Source: Lachnospiraceae bacterium (GTDB lineage: Bacteria > Bacillota > Clostridia > Lachnospirales > Lachnospiraceae). Taken from it: DNA of 64,000 nucleotides. The stretch spans positions 1-64,000 of the forward strand of contig JAQXVT010000045.1 in NCBI GenBank assembly GCA_029225065.1, written 5' to 3'. The translations under genes and the position numbers were made by a program. The notes under the pieces are model-generated. The model did not search any database. It had not been told where the DNA came from and saw only the letters and a program-made list of their open reading frames with translations. Position 1 is the first letter of the stretch. Each line of letters opens with the position of its first letter. This document shows, piece by piece, positions 1-6,957 of the stretch.

Positions 1-1
1 T

Positions 2-58
2 TCCGGAAATAGGAAAGCAAAGGTTAATAAAGAGAAAGCGGCAAAGACGGAGGAGTAA
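2..58 (+). CDS. C-terminal tail of an upstream gene (partial)
   Basis: A frame open from the window edge ends with TAA at 56-58, three bases before the bcp start codon. The 18 visible residues are rich in Lys, Glu and Ala, as in a charged C-terminal tail. The close spacing suggests the same operon as bcp. Nothing in the fragment identifies the protein, and it could be chance reading-through of leader sequence. Confidence 0.35.
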   Translation, partial: SGNRKAKVNKEKAAKTEE

Positions 59-61
59 AGA

Positions 62-517
62 ATGCTTGAAGTAGGAATAAAGGCACCAGATTTTGAGTTA
101 CCAGATCAGAATGGAAAAATCCATAGATTATCCGATTATGCGGGAAAGAAAGTGATTTTATATTTCTATCCAAAGGATAATACGGCAGGATGTACAAAGC
201 AGGCATGTGGGTTTTCGGAAAGATACCCTCAATTCACAGAAAAGGGTGCAGTCATTCTTGGAGTCAGTAAGGACTCAGTAGCATCTCACAAGAGATTTGA
301 AGAAAAATATGGACTTGCATTTACGTTATTATCAGATCCGGAGCGTAAGGTTATTGAAGCCTATGACGTATGGAAAGAAAAGAAAAATTATGGAAAAGTT
401 TCTATGGGAGTAGTAAGAACAACATATCTTATTGATGAGCAGGGAATCATTATAAAAGCAAATGATAAGGTCAAAGCGGCCGATGATCCTGAAAATATGC
501 TTAAGGAATTGGCGTGA
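62..517 (+). CDS. bcp: Thioredoxin-dependent thiol peroxidase (Bcp/PrxQ-type peroxiredoxin)
   Basis: This 151-residue protein has the full length of the Bcp/PrxQ family, which reduces H2O2 and organic hydroperoxides using thioredoxin. The peroxidatic Cys44 lies in the motif DNTAGCTKQACGF and the resolving Cys49 is five residues later, the PrxQ arrangement. The conserved Arg near residue 119 is present. A strong GGAGG precedes the ATG. It is translationally coupled to yaaA: its TGA overlaps the yaaA start. Together with the next four genes it forms an oxidative-stress block. The family assignment is secure; substrate preference is not visible. Confidence 0.95.
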   Translation: MLEVGIKAPDFELPDQNGKIHRLSDYAGKKVILYFYPKDNTAGCTKQACGFSERYPQFTEKGAVILGVSKDSVASHKRFEEKYGLAFTLLSDPERKVIEAYDVWKEKKNYGKVSMGVVRTTYLIDEQGIIIKANDKVKAADDPENMLKELA

Positions 518-1269
518 TGAAGATTATATTATCACCTGCAAAAAAGATGATTGCCGATACAGATAGTATAGCACCAGTTGGATTGCCGGATTTTATTGAT
601 AAGACAGTGGAGATACTGAACTGGATGAAGAGCAAATCAAAAGAGGAACTGAAAGCTATCTGGAAATGTAATGACAAGATTGCAGAACAAAATTTCAACA
701 GATTAGAAAATATGAATCTTTATGGCATGCTTACACCGGCCGTTTTATCATATGAGGGAATTGCATTTCAGTATATGGCACCATCTGTGTTTGAAAGCCG
801 ACAGTTTGACTATATACAAAATCATTTGAGGATATTGTCTGCATTTTATGGTGTTTTAAAGCCGATGGATGGTGTGGCGCCTTATCGCTTGGAGATGCAG
901 GCGAAAGCTGAAATAGAAGATAAAAAAAGTCTATATGATTATTGGGGTGACAAATTATATCATTCAGTAATTGATGACAGCAGGGTTATCATTAATCTTG
1001 CATCAAAAGAATACTCGAAATGTATAGAAAAATATTTATCAGATAAAGATAAATATATTACGATTACATTCTGTGAACAATCAGGGAATAAGCTGGTAAC
1101 AAAAGGTACATATGCTAAGATGGCCCGTGGTGAAATGGTCAGATATATGGCAGAAAGAGAAATTGAAAATCCGGAAGATATACAAAAGTTTGACAGACTT
1201 GGATATACTTTTAGAGGAGATTTGTCATCAGAGTCGGTATATATTTTTGAACGAAAATTCACAAATTAG
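517..1269 (+). CDS. yaaA: Peroxide stress protein YaaA (DUF328/UPF0246)
   Basis: The 250-residue product opens with MKIILSPAKK, the hallmark of the YaaA family, and matches its usual length. In E. coli YaaA lowers intracellular free iron and limits DNA and protein damage during H2O2 stress. I place the start at ATG 517 because the family begins at this Met; an in-frame GTG at 514 is an alternative with slightly better spacing from AGGA. The start overlaps the bcp stop codon, so the two are coupled, which fits a joint peroxide-defence role. A terminator follows at once. Confidence 0.92.
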   Translation: MKIILSPAKKMIADTDSIAPVGLPDFIDKTVEILNWMKSKSKEELKAIWKCNDKIAEQNFNRLENMNLYGMLTPAVLSYEGIAFQYMAPSVFESRQFDYIQNHLRILSAFYGVLKPMDGVAPYRLEMQAKAEIEDKKSLYDYWGDKLYHSVIDDSRVIINLASKEYSKCIEKYLSDKDKYITITFCEQSGNKLVTKGTYAKMARGEMVRYMAEREIENPEDIQKFDRLGYTFRGDLSSESVYIFERKFTN

Positions 1270-1277
1270 AATTATGG

Positions 1278-1310
1278 ACAGAGATACTTGCAGAAGTATC
1301 TCTGTTTTTT
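1278..1310 (+). terminator. Rho-independent terminator of bcp-yaaA
   Basis: A perfect 12-bp stem, ACAGAGATACTT paired with AAGTATCTCTGT around a GCAG loop, is followed by a run of T. It lies nine bases after the yaaA stop codon. Confidence 0.93.
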
Positions 1311-1341
1311 AAAAAGAATAGTAATTATTATTATTTTTATA

Positions 1342-1370
1342 TTGACATTCTTAAACTAATAGTATATACT
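1342..1370 (+). promoter_or_regulatory. Sigma-A promoter of the desulfoferrodoxin gene
   Basis: TTGACA at 1342-1347 and TATACT at 1365-1370 are separated by 17 bp. Just downstream, at 1372-1382 and 1389-1399, lie two direct copies of CTAATAAAGAA with a 17-bp period, which could be a repressor site. Which regulator binds there cannot be told from sequence. Confidence 0.8.
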
Positions 1371-1473
1371 CCTAATAAAGAACAAATACTAATAAAGAAA
1401 GACAAATAATTAACAGAAGAAATACCGGACTTACTGAAAAGAGTTCGTGATACATATGAAAGGAGATAAAAAG

Positions 1474-1848
1474 ATGAAAGTAAAATATTATGTATGTAAA
1501 CATTGTGGAAATATTATTGAAAAGGTAAAGGACAAAGGCGTTCCTGTACTGTGCTGCGGAGAGGCTATGCAGGAGCTTAAAGCTGGAGCAACAGGTGCCG
1601 CTGTTGAAAAACATGTACCGGTATACACAGTTGAAGGGAATCATGTGCATGTTGTTGTTGGTGAGACAATCCATCCAATGCTGGAAGAGCATTTCATTGA
1701 ATGGATTACGTTAAATACTTCTCAGGGAATTTACAGAAAACATCTTACACCGGGACAGAAACCGGCTGCTGATTTCTGCCTTTGTGATGGAGAGCAGGTA
1801 GAAGAAGTGTATGCATATTGCAATTTGCATGGATTATGGAAATGCTAA
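1474..1848 (+). CDS. dfx: Desulfoferrodoxin / superoxide reductase (2Fe type)
   Basis: This 124-residue protein reduces superoxide to peroxide without producing oxygen, the strategy of anaerobes. The N-terminal desulforedoxin domain carries the Fe(SCys)4 ligands C8, C11, C27 and C28 (CC pair). The C-terminal catalytic centre II keeps H47, H67, H73, C116 and H119, with Glu45-Lys46 before the first His as in active enzymes. The start is chosen at ATG 1474 because AAGGAGATAAAAAG sits in front of it; an earlier in-frame ATG lacks a ribosome binding site. The rubredoxin gene 90 bp downstream encodes its likely electron donor. Confidence 0.95.
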   Translation: MKVKYYVCKHCGNIIEKVKDKGVPVLCCGEAMQELKAGATGAAVEKHVPVYTVEGNHVHVVVGETIHPMLEEHFIEWITLNTSQGIYRKHLTPGQKPAADFCLCDGEQVEEVYAYCNLHGLWKC

Positions 1849-1938
1849 AATTAATTTATACATATCAATATTATAAATTATAAGAATATAACAGTAAAAA
1901 TACTGTATATTAATACATCTTACGAGGAGGAAATGATA

Positions 1939-2094
1939 ATGAAATACGTATGCGATGTTTGTGGATGGGAATATGATGAGGAGAAAGGTTATCCGGAAGG
2001 TGGTATTGCACCAGGTACAAAATGGGAAGATGTTCCGGAAGATTTTGAATGCCCATTATGTCTTGTTGGAAAAGATCAGTTTTCAGAAGCTTAA
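1939..2094 (+). CDS. rd: Rubredoxin
   Basis: A 51-residue rubredoxin with the paired CxxC ligands C5/C8 (YVCDVCGW) and C38/C41 (ECPLC) that bind one iron. Length, the central PG and the W residues all fit the family. The ribosome binding site ACGAGGAGG precedes the ATG. Rubredoxin donates electrons to desulfoferrodoxin and to peroxide-reducing enzymes, which matches the gene order. The AT-rich 90-bp gap before it holds a small dyad (ACAGTA-AAAA-TACTGT) and may contain a second promoter. Confidence 0.95.
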   Translation: MKYVCDVCGWEYDEEKGYPEGGIAPGTKWEDVPEDFECPLCLVGKDQFSEA

Positions 2095-2117
2095 TTAATA
2101 TTCGGTCTCCTTTTTGT

Positions 2118-2147
2118 TTGACAGAAAAAATTATCATAAAATGATAT
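2118..2147 (+). promoter_or_regulatory. Possible upstream promoter with 13-bp dyad
   Basis: TTGACA at 2118-2123 is followed 17-18 bp later by a weak -10 (ATGATA or TGATAT). The palindrome ATCATAAAATGAT at 2133-2145 overlaps the spacer and -10. The same 13-mer occurs once more, at 19060-19072, upstream of the shell-protein gene. This may be a second, regulated promoter for ahpC. Confidence 0.4.
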
Positions 2148-2199
2148 AAGGTACTATACGCTGGGGGTTCACCCGACGGCAGCATTGTATGTTTTTCTA

Positions 2200-2228
2200 T
2201 TGACAGTACGAAACAGGAGTGCTATAAT
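2200..2228 (+). promoter_or_regulatory. Consensus promoter of the ahpC-reductase operon
   Basis: TTGACA at 2200-2205 and TATAAT at 2223-2228 with a 17-bp spacer, a perfect sigma-A consensus. Transcription should begin near 2235, inside a large palindrome. Confidence 0.92.
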
Positions 2229-2262
2229 ATTCTCATAGTTAGTTATAACTAACTATGAGAAT
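2229..2262 (+). promoter_or_regulatory. 34-bp perfect palindromic operator at the ahpC start site
   Basis: The arm ATTCTCATAGTTAGTTA is followed directly by its exact reverse complement, giving a 34-bp perfect palindrome that begins at the base after the -10 hexamer. This position is expected of a repressor site on a peroxide-inducible gene. It is not a standard PerR box. It could also form a hairpin at the 5' end of the transcript. Confidence 0.75.
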
Positions 2263-2310
2263 AAACCAAGTTGACAATGGGAATGCTTATAAAAAAGGAG
2301 GACTTTTAAG

Positions 2311-2874
2311 ATGTCAATGATCAATAAAGAAGTAAGTGATTTTTCTGTTCAGGCTTATCAGAATGGAGAATTTAAAACAGTAACCAAAAAGGATATTATG
2401 GGAAAATGGAGCGTATTTTTCTTCTATCCGGCAGATTTTACCTTTGTGTGCCCTACAGAACTGTAAGATCTGCAGAATAAATATTCTGATTTTCAGGCTG
2501 CAGGCTGCGAAATTTATTCTGTATCTACAGATTCTCATTTTGTGCATAAAGCGTGGCATGATTCCTCTGATAGAATCGGCAAGATCACGTATCCTATGCT
2601 TGCCGACCCTACACACGCTCTTTGCAAAGATTTCGAAGTACTGATCGAATCTGACGCAATGGCTGAAAGAGGAAGCTTTATCGTAAATCCGGAAGGTAAG
2701 ATTGTAGTTTACGAAGTAAATGCGGGTAATGTGGGACGCAATGCGGATGAGCTTTTCCGCCGCCTGCAGGCAAGCCAGTTCGTAGCAGAACACGGAGATC
2801 AGGTGTGCCCTGCAAAATGGCATCCGGGAGAGGAAACTCTGAAGCCAAGTCTTGATCTGGTAGGTATGCTTTAA
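2311..2874 (+). pseudogene. ahpC: AhpC-type peroxiredoxin with one in-frame stop codon
   Basis: The frame reads as a full-length 187-codon typical 2-Cys peroxiredoxin: peroxidatic Cys47 in [10 protein letters not shown] and resolving Cys166 in VCPAKWHPG. Codon 52 is TAA (2464-2466) where the family has Glu (CPTELED), so one G-to-T change explains it. No other lesion is visible. The ribosome binding site AAAGGAGG before ATG 2311 is excellent. Downstream in-frame ATG 2542 could at most give a fragment without the peroxidatic Cys. The stop overlaps the start of the reductase gene (TAATG). A sequencing error or real loss of function are both possible. Confidence 0.88.
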
Positions 2875-4496
2875 TGAAGAAAGAGAATTTCTACGATGTA
2901 GTAGTGATCGGAGGAGGGCCTGCCGGACTGACAGCTGCATTATATCTGGCACGTGCCTGCTATCGCGTTCTTGTAATTGAGAAAGAAAAATTTGGCGGTC
3001 AGATTACAATTACTGATGAAGTCGTAAATTATCCGGGTGTTGAAAAAACCAGTGGAAAAGAACTGACAGAAACTATGCGCAGACAGGCTGAAAATTTTGG
3101 AGCTGAATTTTTGCTTGGGGATGTTTCCGATCTGAGGAAAGCAGAAATTACATCTGGCACAGAAATCTGGGAAACAACTACAGATAAGGGCAGATATCAG
3201 AGCTTTGGAGTTCTCATTGCAACAGGAGCACACCCGAGAATGATCGGTTTTCCGGGTGAAGCAGAATTCCGCGGCCACGGAGTTGCTTATTGTGCAACCT
3301 GTGACGGAGAATTTTTCCGTGGCAAAGAAATCTTTGTTGTGGGCGGTGGTTTTGCAGCTGCAGAGGAGAGTGTATTTCTGACCAAATATGCAAGCCATGT
3401 GACAATTCTGATCCGTGGAAATGACTTTTCCTGTGCGGAGGCTGTTGCAGAGGCAGCTAAAAATCATCCTATGATTACAGTTCTGACAAATACTGAGGTT
3501 GTTTCCGTTGAAGGTGATCATTTACTGCGCAGAATTTGTTACAGAAATAAAATTACCGGAGAAGAAACCATCTATGATTCTGCAAATGACACGTTCGGAG
3601 TGTTTGTATTTGCAGGCTATTCGCTAAACACTGAGCTGATAAAAGAACTGGTAAAGCTGGACTCTCATGGATATGTAGAAACCGACAGGAGCCAGCAGAC
3701 CAGCTGCCGGGGAATCTATGCAGCGGGAGACGTGTGCCAGAAGAACCTCAGACAGGTAGTAACTGCTGTGGGCGATGGCGCAGCCGCCGCTACAGAACTG
3801 GAAAAATATGCAGCATATATGCAGGAGAAAACGGGGATTCATCCAGAAAAGCCGGTTAAAAAAACAGCTGAAACAGAGGCAAAAACCTCGGGCGGTATTT
3901 TCTCCCAGAATATCGTAAACCAGTTAAATATAGTATTTTCCAAAATAGAAAGAAAGATGCAGCTTAACCTGCATCTGGATTCCCGCCCCGTAAGCCGGGA
4001 GTTAAAAAGTTATATGGCGGAACTGGGAAAATATACAAACAAGTTAACTGTGCATGAGAGTACCTCAGCTACAGATTCAGCAGCGTTACTTCCGTTTGTG
4101 GAAGTACTGACTGAAACAGGCGGTAAAACCGGATTAGCTTTTCACGGTGTACCGGGTGGGCATGAATTTACATCTTTTATTCTTGGATTATATAATGCAG
4201 CAGGACCGGGACAGCCGATCGATCCTGAAATCAGAGAAAAAATACTGGCGATCGATCATAAAGTTCAAATGCAGATCCTGGTATCACTTTCCTGCACCAT
4301 GTGCCCGGATCTTGTAGTGGCGGCTCAGCGGATAGCTTCCCTGAATCCACTTGTGACAGCAGAAGTATATGATATTGCTCATTTTCCGGAGTTAAAAGAA
4401 AAATATAACGTTATGAGTGTTCCATGCCTGGTAATTAATCAGGATAAAATATCCTTTGGAAAAAAGAATATTCAGCAGCTGTTGGAATTAATCTAA
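2874..4496 (+). CDS. AhpF-like alkyl hydroperoxide reductase, inverted domain order
   Basis: The 540-residue flavoprotein should pass electrons from NAD(P)H to AhpC. Residues 1-310 are a thioredoxin-reductase module: FAD site GGGPAGLT at 13-20, redox pair C140/C143 (CATCDG), NAD(P) site VVGGGFAA near 155. Residues 340-540 resemble the tandem thioredoxin-fold domain found at the N-terminus of E. coli AhpF, with redox motif C474-TM-C477 and a cis-Pro loop SVPC. In classical AhpF this module comes first; here it is last. It overlaps ahpC by one base, so it is coupled to it. The function is firm at family level. Confidence 0.88.
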   Translation: MKKENFYDVVVIGGGPAGLTAALYLARACYRVLVIEKEKFGGQITITDEVVNYPGVEKTSGKELTETMRRQAENFGAEFLLGDVSDLRKAEITSGTEIWETTTDKGRYQSFGVLIATGAHPRMIGFPGEAEFRGHGVAYCATCDGEFFRGKEIFVVGGGFAAAEESVFLTKYASHVTILIRGNDFSCAEAVAEAAKNHPMITVLTNTEVVSVEGDHLLRRICYRNKITGEETIYDSANDTFGVFVFAGYSLNTELIKELVKLDSHGYVETDRSQQTSCRGIYAAGDVCQKNLRQVVTAVGDGAAAATELEKYAAYMQEKTGIHPEKPVKKTAETEAKTSGGIFSQNIVNQLNIVFSKIERKMQLNLHLDSRPVSRELKSYMAELGKYTNKLTVHESTSATDSAALLPFVEVLTETGGKTGLAFHGVPGGHEFTSFILGLYNAAGPGQPIDPEIREKILAIDHKVQMQILVSLSCTMCPDLVVAAQRIASLNPLVTAEVYDIAHFPELKEKYNVMSVPCLVINQDKISFGKKNIQQLLELI

Positions 4497-4625
4497 ACAG
4501 ACGAAATTATAATGATCTCATATCAGCGGTGCGGTATCTATTGATAAATCAGTAACAACTAACAGATGTTTTATGCTGTCGACAGGTTACTTATACATCA
4601 AGAGAAAACGCAGAGCATGAAGAGT

Positions 4626-4665
4626 AAATAAATCGCTCGCATTCAAATTTGCGGGCGATTTATTT
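4626..4665 (+). terminator. Terminator after the reductase gene
   Basis: A 15-bp stem, AAATAAATCGCTCGC with GCGGGCGATTTATTT (one G-U pair), around a 10-base loop, followed by TTAAAT. Because both strands carry A/T flanks it may act in either direction. The 129 bases before it show no gene. Confidence 0.8.
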
Positions 4666-4672
4666 TAAATAT

Positions 4673-4729
4673 TTTGTTAGGTACCTTGATAAAAAGTGAA
4701 AAACATGATACGATAAGGTACCTAACAAA
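4673..4729 (+). promoter_or_regulatory. marR promoter flanked by two operator half-sites
   Basis: TTGATA at 4686-4691 and TACGAT at 4709-4714 (17-bp spacer) lie between two inverted 15-bp arms, TTTGTTAGGTACCTT (4673-4687) and AAGGTACCTAACAAA (4715-4729). Each arm contains the palindrome AGGTACCT, so each may bind one MarR dimer. Occupation would cover both the -35 and the start site, which points to autorepression of the MarR-exporter operon. Confidence 0.85.
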
Positions 4730-4745
4730 CATGGAGGATATGGAA

Positions 4746-5201
4746 ATGCTTATTGACAGGAATGAAAAGCTGGTACACAGTCTGTGGGACGTACATCATA
4801 AAATGCGGCTGCTACATGACGGTAAGTCCAGCCAGAGCAGGATTCTTATCGTTCTGCGGGAGCATGGAAGCATGACTCAGAGAGAACTGACGGATCATCT
4901 GCACGTTCGACCAGGATCGGCCAGTGAGATTCTTACGAAAATGGAGCAGTCTGGTCTGATTACGAGAACGCCGAATCAATCGGACCAGAGGACGATGGAT
5001 ATTTTCCTGACGGAGAAGGGGAATTCTCTTGCGTTAGAAGCCAGGGAGCAGCGGAAGGCGCTGTATGATAAAATATTTGTCTGCCTGACTCCGGAAGAAC
5101 AGGACACGCTGTTTTCCCTTCTTGAAAAATTACTGGCGGATTGGGAGACCCGGTTTGAGATTTCAGGAGAAAGACATCGCAATAATAAATCGGAGGAATA
5201 A
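4746..5201 (+). CDS. MarR-family transcriptional repressor
   Basis: This 151-residue protein has the MarR winged helix near residues 30-95: recognition segment TQRELTDHLHVRPGSASEILTKMEQSGLI and wing with the DQR motif (NQSDQRTMDIFLTEKG). I chose ATG 4746 since GGAGG at 4733-4737 is eight bases upstream; the earlier ATGs at 4731 and 4740 overlap or crowd the ribosome binding site. It is the first gene of an operon with two ABC exporter subunits and very likely represses them through the paired sites around its promoter. Inducing ligand is unknown. Confidence 0.92.
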   Translation: MLIDRNEKLVHSLWDVHHKMRLLHDGKSSQSRILIVLREHGSMTQRELTDHLHVRPGSASEILTKMEQSGLITRTPNQSDQRTMDIFLTEKGNSLALEAREQRKALYDKIFVCLTPEEQDTLFSLLEKLLADWETRFEISGERHRNNKSEE

Positions 5202-5205
5202 CCGT

Positions 5206-6957
5206 ATGTGGAAGTATATCCGAAGGTATTTACCCTATGCTGTTATAGCAGGGATATTTATGATTGGTGAAGTCTCCATGGATCTGCTTCAGCCGGGCAT
5301 TATGAGCCGGATCGTGGATGACGGCGTACTGGGGCTGAACAATAATAATGTCGGGGATCTTAACCTGATATGGAGACTGGGCATTCAGATGATCTGTCTG
5401 GTGCTGTTCGGAGGTCTGTGTGGTTCGCTGAACAATGTGTTTGTGCATATGTTCGGTCAGAACATCGGCAACGAAATGCGAAAAGACAGTTTCCGTAAAA
5501 TAATGTCATTTTCTTTCCCACAGATGAACGGTTTCGGCACTGGTTCACTGGTTACCAGAGTCACCAACGATATTACTCAGGTTCAGAATTTTGTGTCGCA
5601 GTTTGTTCGGAGTATGATCCGCACGTCTATGCTTACCTTTGGCAGTATGTTCTGTATGTTTCAGCTGAATATCCGTTTTGGTCAGATCATACTTTGTGCT
5701 TTTCCGTTTCTCGTAGGTACGCTTGCCGTATGCCTTTGGAAAGCGAATCCTCTGTTTTCCAAATTGCAGTCGGAGCTTGACGGAATCAACGCTATCATGC
5801 AGGAGGACGTTTCCGGTATCCGCATTATCAAAGCCTGCGTGCGGGAGGTATATGAGAAGCTCCGGTTCGGAAAGGCAAACGACGCGCTTATCAAAACACA
5901 GCTCCGTACCCTGTTGATATTCGCCTTTATGAATCCTACGGTTAACGCCATTATGTATCTGGCGGTTGCGGTGATTTTAGCCACCGGTTCGTATGAAGTG
6001 GGGATCGGCAATACAACTCCCGGAAATATCATGGCTGCAATCACCTATACGACTCAGTTGTTAAACGGAATTCTGGGGATGGTTATGCTGTTCCAGAACA
6101 TTTCGAGGGGCCTGGCATCCTGGAAGCGTGTCAAAGAAGTATTGAACAGCCAGCCTGATTTAGCGGACGGTATTTTTGACGGAAACACAGACAAGCAGGG
6201 TGAAATTGAATTTAGGGATGTTTCCTTTACCTATCCAGGCAGCGAAAAGCCGGTGCTGTCCCATATTGATTTTACTGTACACAGGGGCGAGACTGTTGCC
6301 ATTATGGGTGCTACAGGCTGCGGAAAGACCACTTTAGTGAATCTGATCCCGCGGTTTTATGATGTTACCAGGGGAGCAATTCTGGTGGACGGTGTGGATG
6401 TCCGGCAGTACAGACAGAAAGCCCTGCGGGATAAGATCGCCATTGCCCTGCAAAAGAGCGAGCTGTTTTCCGCCTCCATTTCCGACAATATCCGCTGGGG
6501 AGATCCGGATTCATCGGAGGATGAGATAAAGAACGCCGCAATGACAGCACAAGCGGACAGCTTCATTTCAGCCACCGCAAATGGCTATGATACTGTCGTT
6601 GCCGAGCGGGGCATGAGCCTTTCCGGTGGGCAGAAGCAGCGGCTTTCCATCGCAAGAGCCGTATTGAAGCCGGCGGAGATTTTGATTTTTGACGATTCCA
6701 GCAGCGCGCTGGATTTGAAAACGGAGGCGAACCTCTACAATGCGCTTTCTGATTCCTGCCCTGAAAGCACCAAGATAATCATTGCGCAGAGGATCGCTTC
6801 GGTTCGTCGGGCAGACAGGATTCTGCTTCTGGAAAACGGAACAATTTCTGCCTGCGGAACGCACGAGGAACTGCTAAAATCCTGCCCGAGCTATCAGGAT
6901 ATTTATGAATCCCAAATTGGAAAGGAGGAGCTTGAATGGCGCAGAACGAAAAGCTGA
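5206..6957 (+). CDS. Heterodimeric ABC multidrug exporter, subunit with degenerate ATP site
   Basis: A 583-residue half transporter: six-helix membrane domain (about 1-320) and nucleotide-binding domain with Walker A GATGCGKTT (near 368), signature LSGGQKQR and Walker B ILIFDDSSSALD. Asp replaces the catalytic Glu after Walker B, as in the non-hydrolysing site of exporters such as BmrCD, LmrCD and TM287/288. The start ATG 5206 follows CGGAGGAATAACCGT, four bases after the marR stop; upstream in-frame codons lie inside marR. It pairs with the next gene, which it overlaps. Drug or peptide export is the likely role. Confidence 0.93.
   Translation: MWKYIRRYLPYAVIAGIFMIGEVSMDLLQPGIMSRIVDDGVLGLNNNNVGDLNLIWRLGIQMICLVLFGGLCGSLNNVFVHMFGQNIGNEMRKDSFRKIMSFSFPQMNGFGTGSLVTRVTNDITQVQNFVSQFVRSMIRTSMLTFGSMFCMFQLNIRFGQIILCAFPFLVGTLAVCLWKANPLFSKLQSELDGINAIMQEDVSGIRIIKACVREVYEKLRFGKANDALIKTQLRTLLIFAFMNPTVNAIMYLAVAVILATGSYEVGIGNTTPGNIMAAITYTTQLLNGILGMVMLFQNISRGLASWKRVKEVLNSQPDLADGIFDGNTDKQGEIEFRDVSFTYPGSEKPVLSHIDFTVHRGETVAIMGATGCGKTTLVNLIPRFYDVTRGAILVDGVDVRQYRQKALRDKIAIALQKSELFSASISDNIRWGDPDSSEDEIKNAAMTAQADSFISATANGYDTVVAERGMSLSGGQKQRLSIARAVLKPAEILIFDDSSSALDLKTEANLYNALSDSCPESTKIIIAQRIASVRRADRILLLENGTISACGTHEELLKSCPSYQDIYESQIGKEELEWRRTKS

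Noticed and set aside
1868-1900. PerR-like box before the rubredoxin gene
   Set aside because: ATTATAAATTATAAG in a very AT-rich gap resembles the consensus only in part and cannot be told from background.
2314-2952. 212-codon minus-strand frame across ahpC
   Set aside because: Antisense to the peroxiredoxin frame, which is clearly the coding one despite its stop codon.
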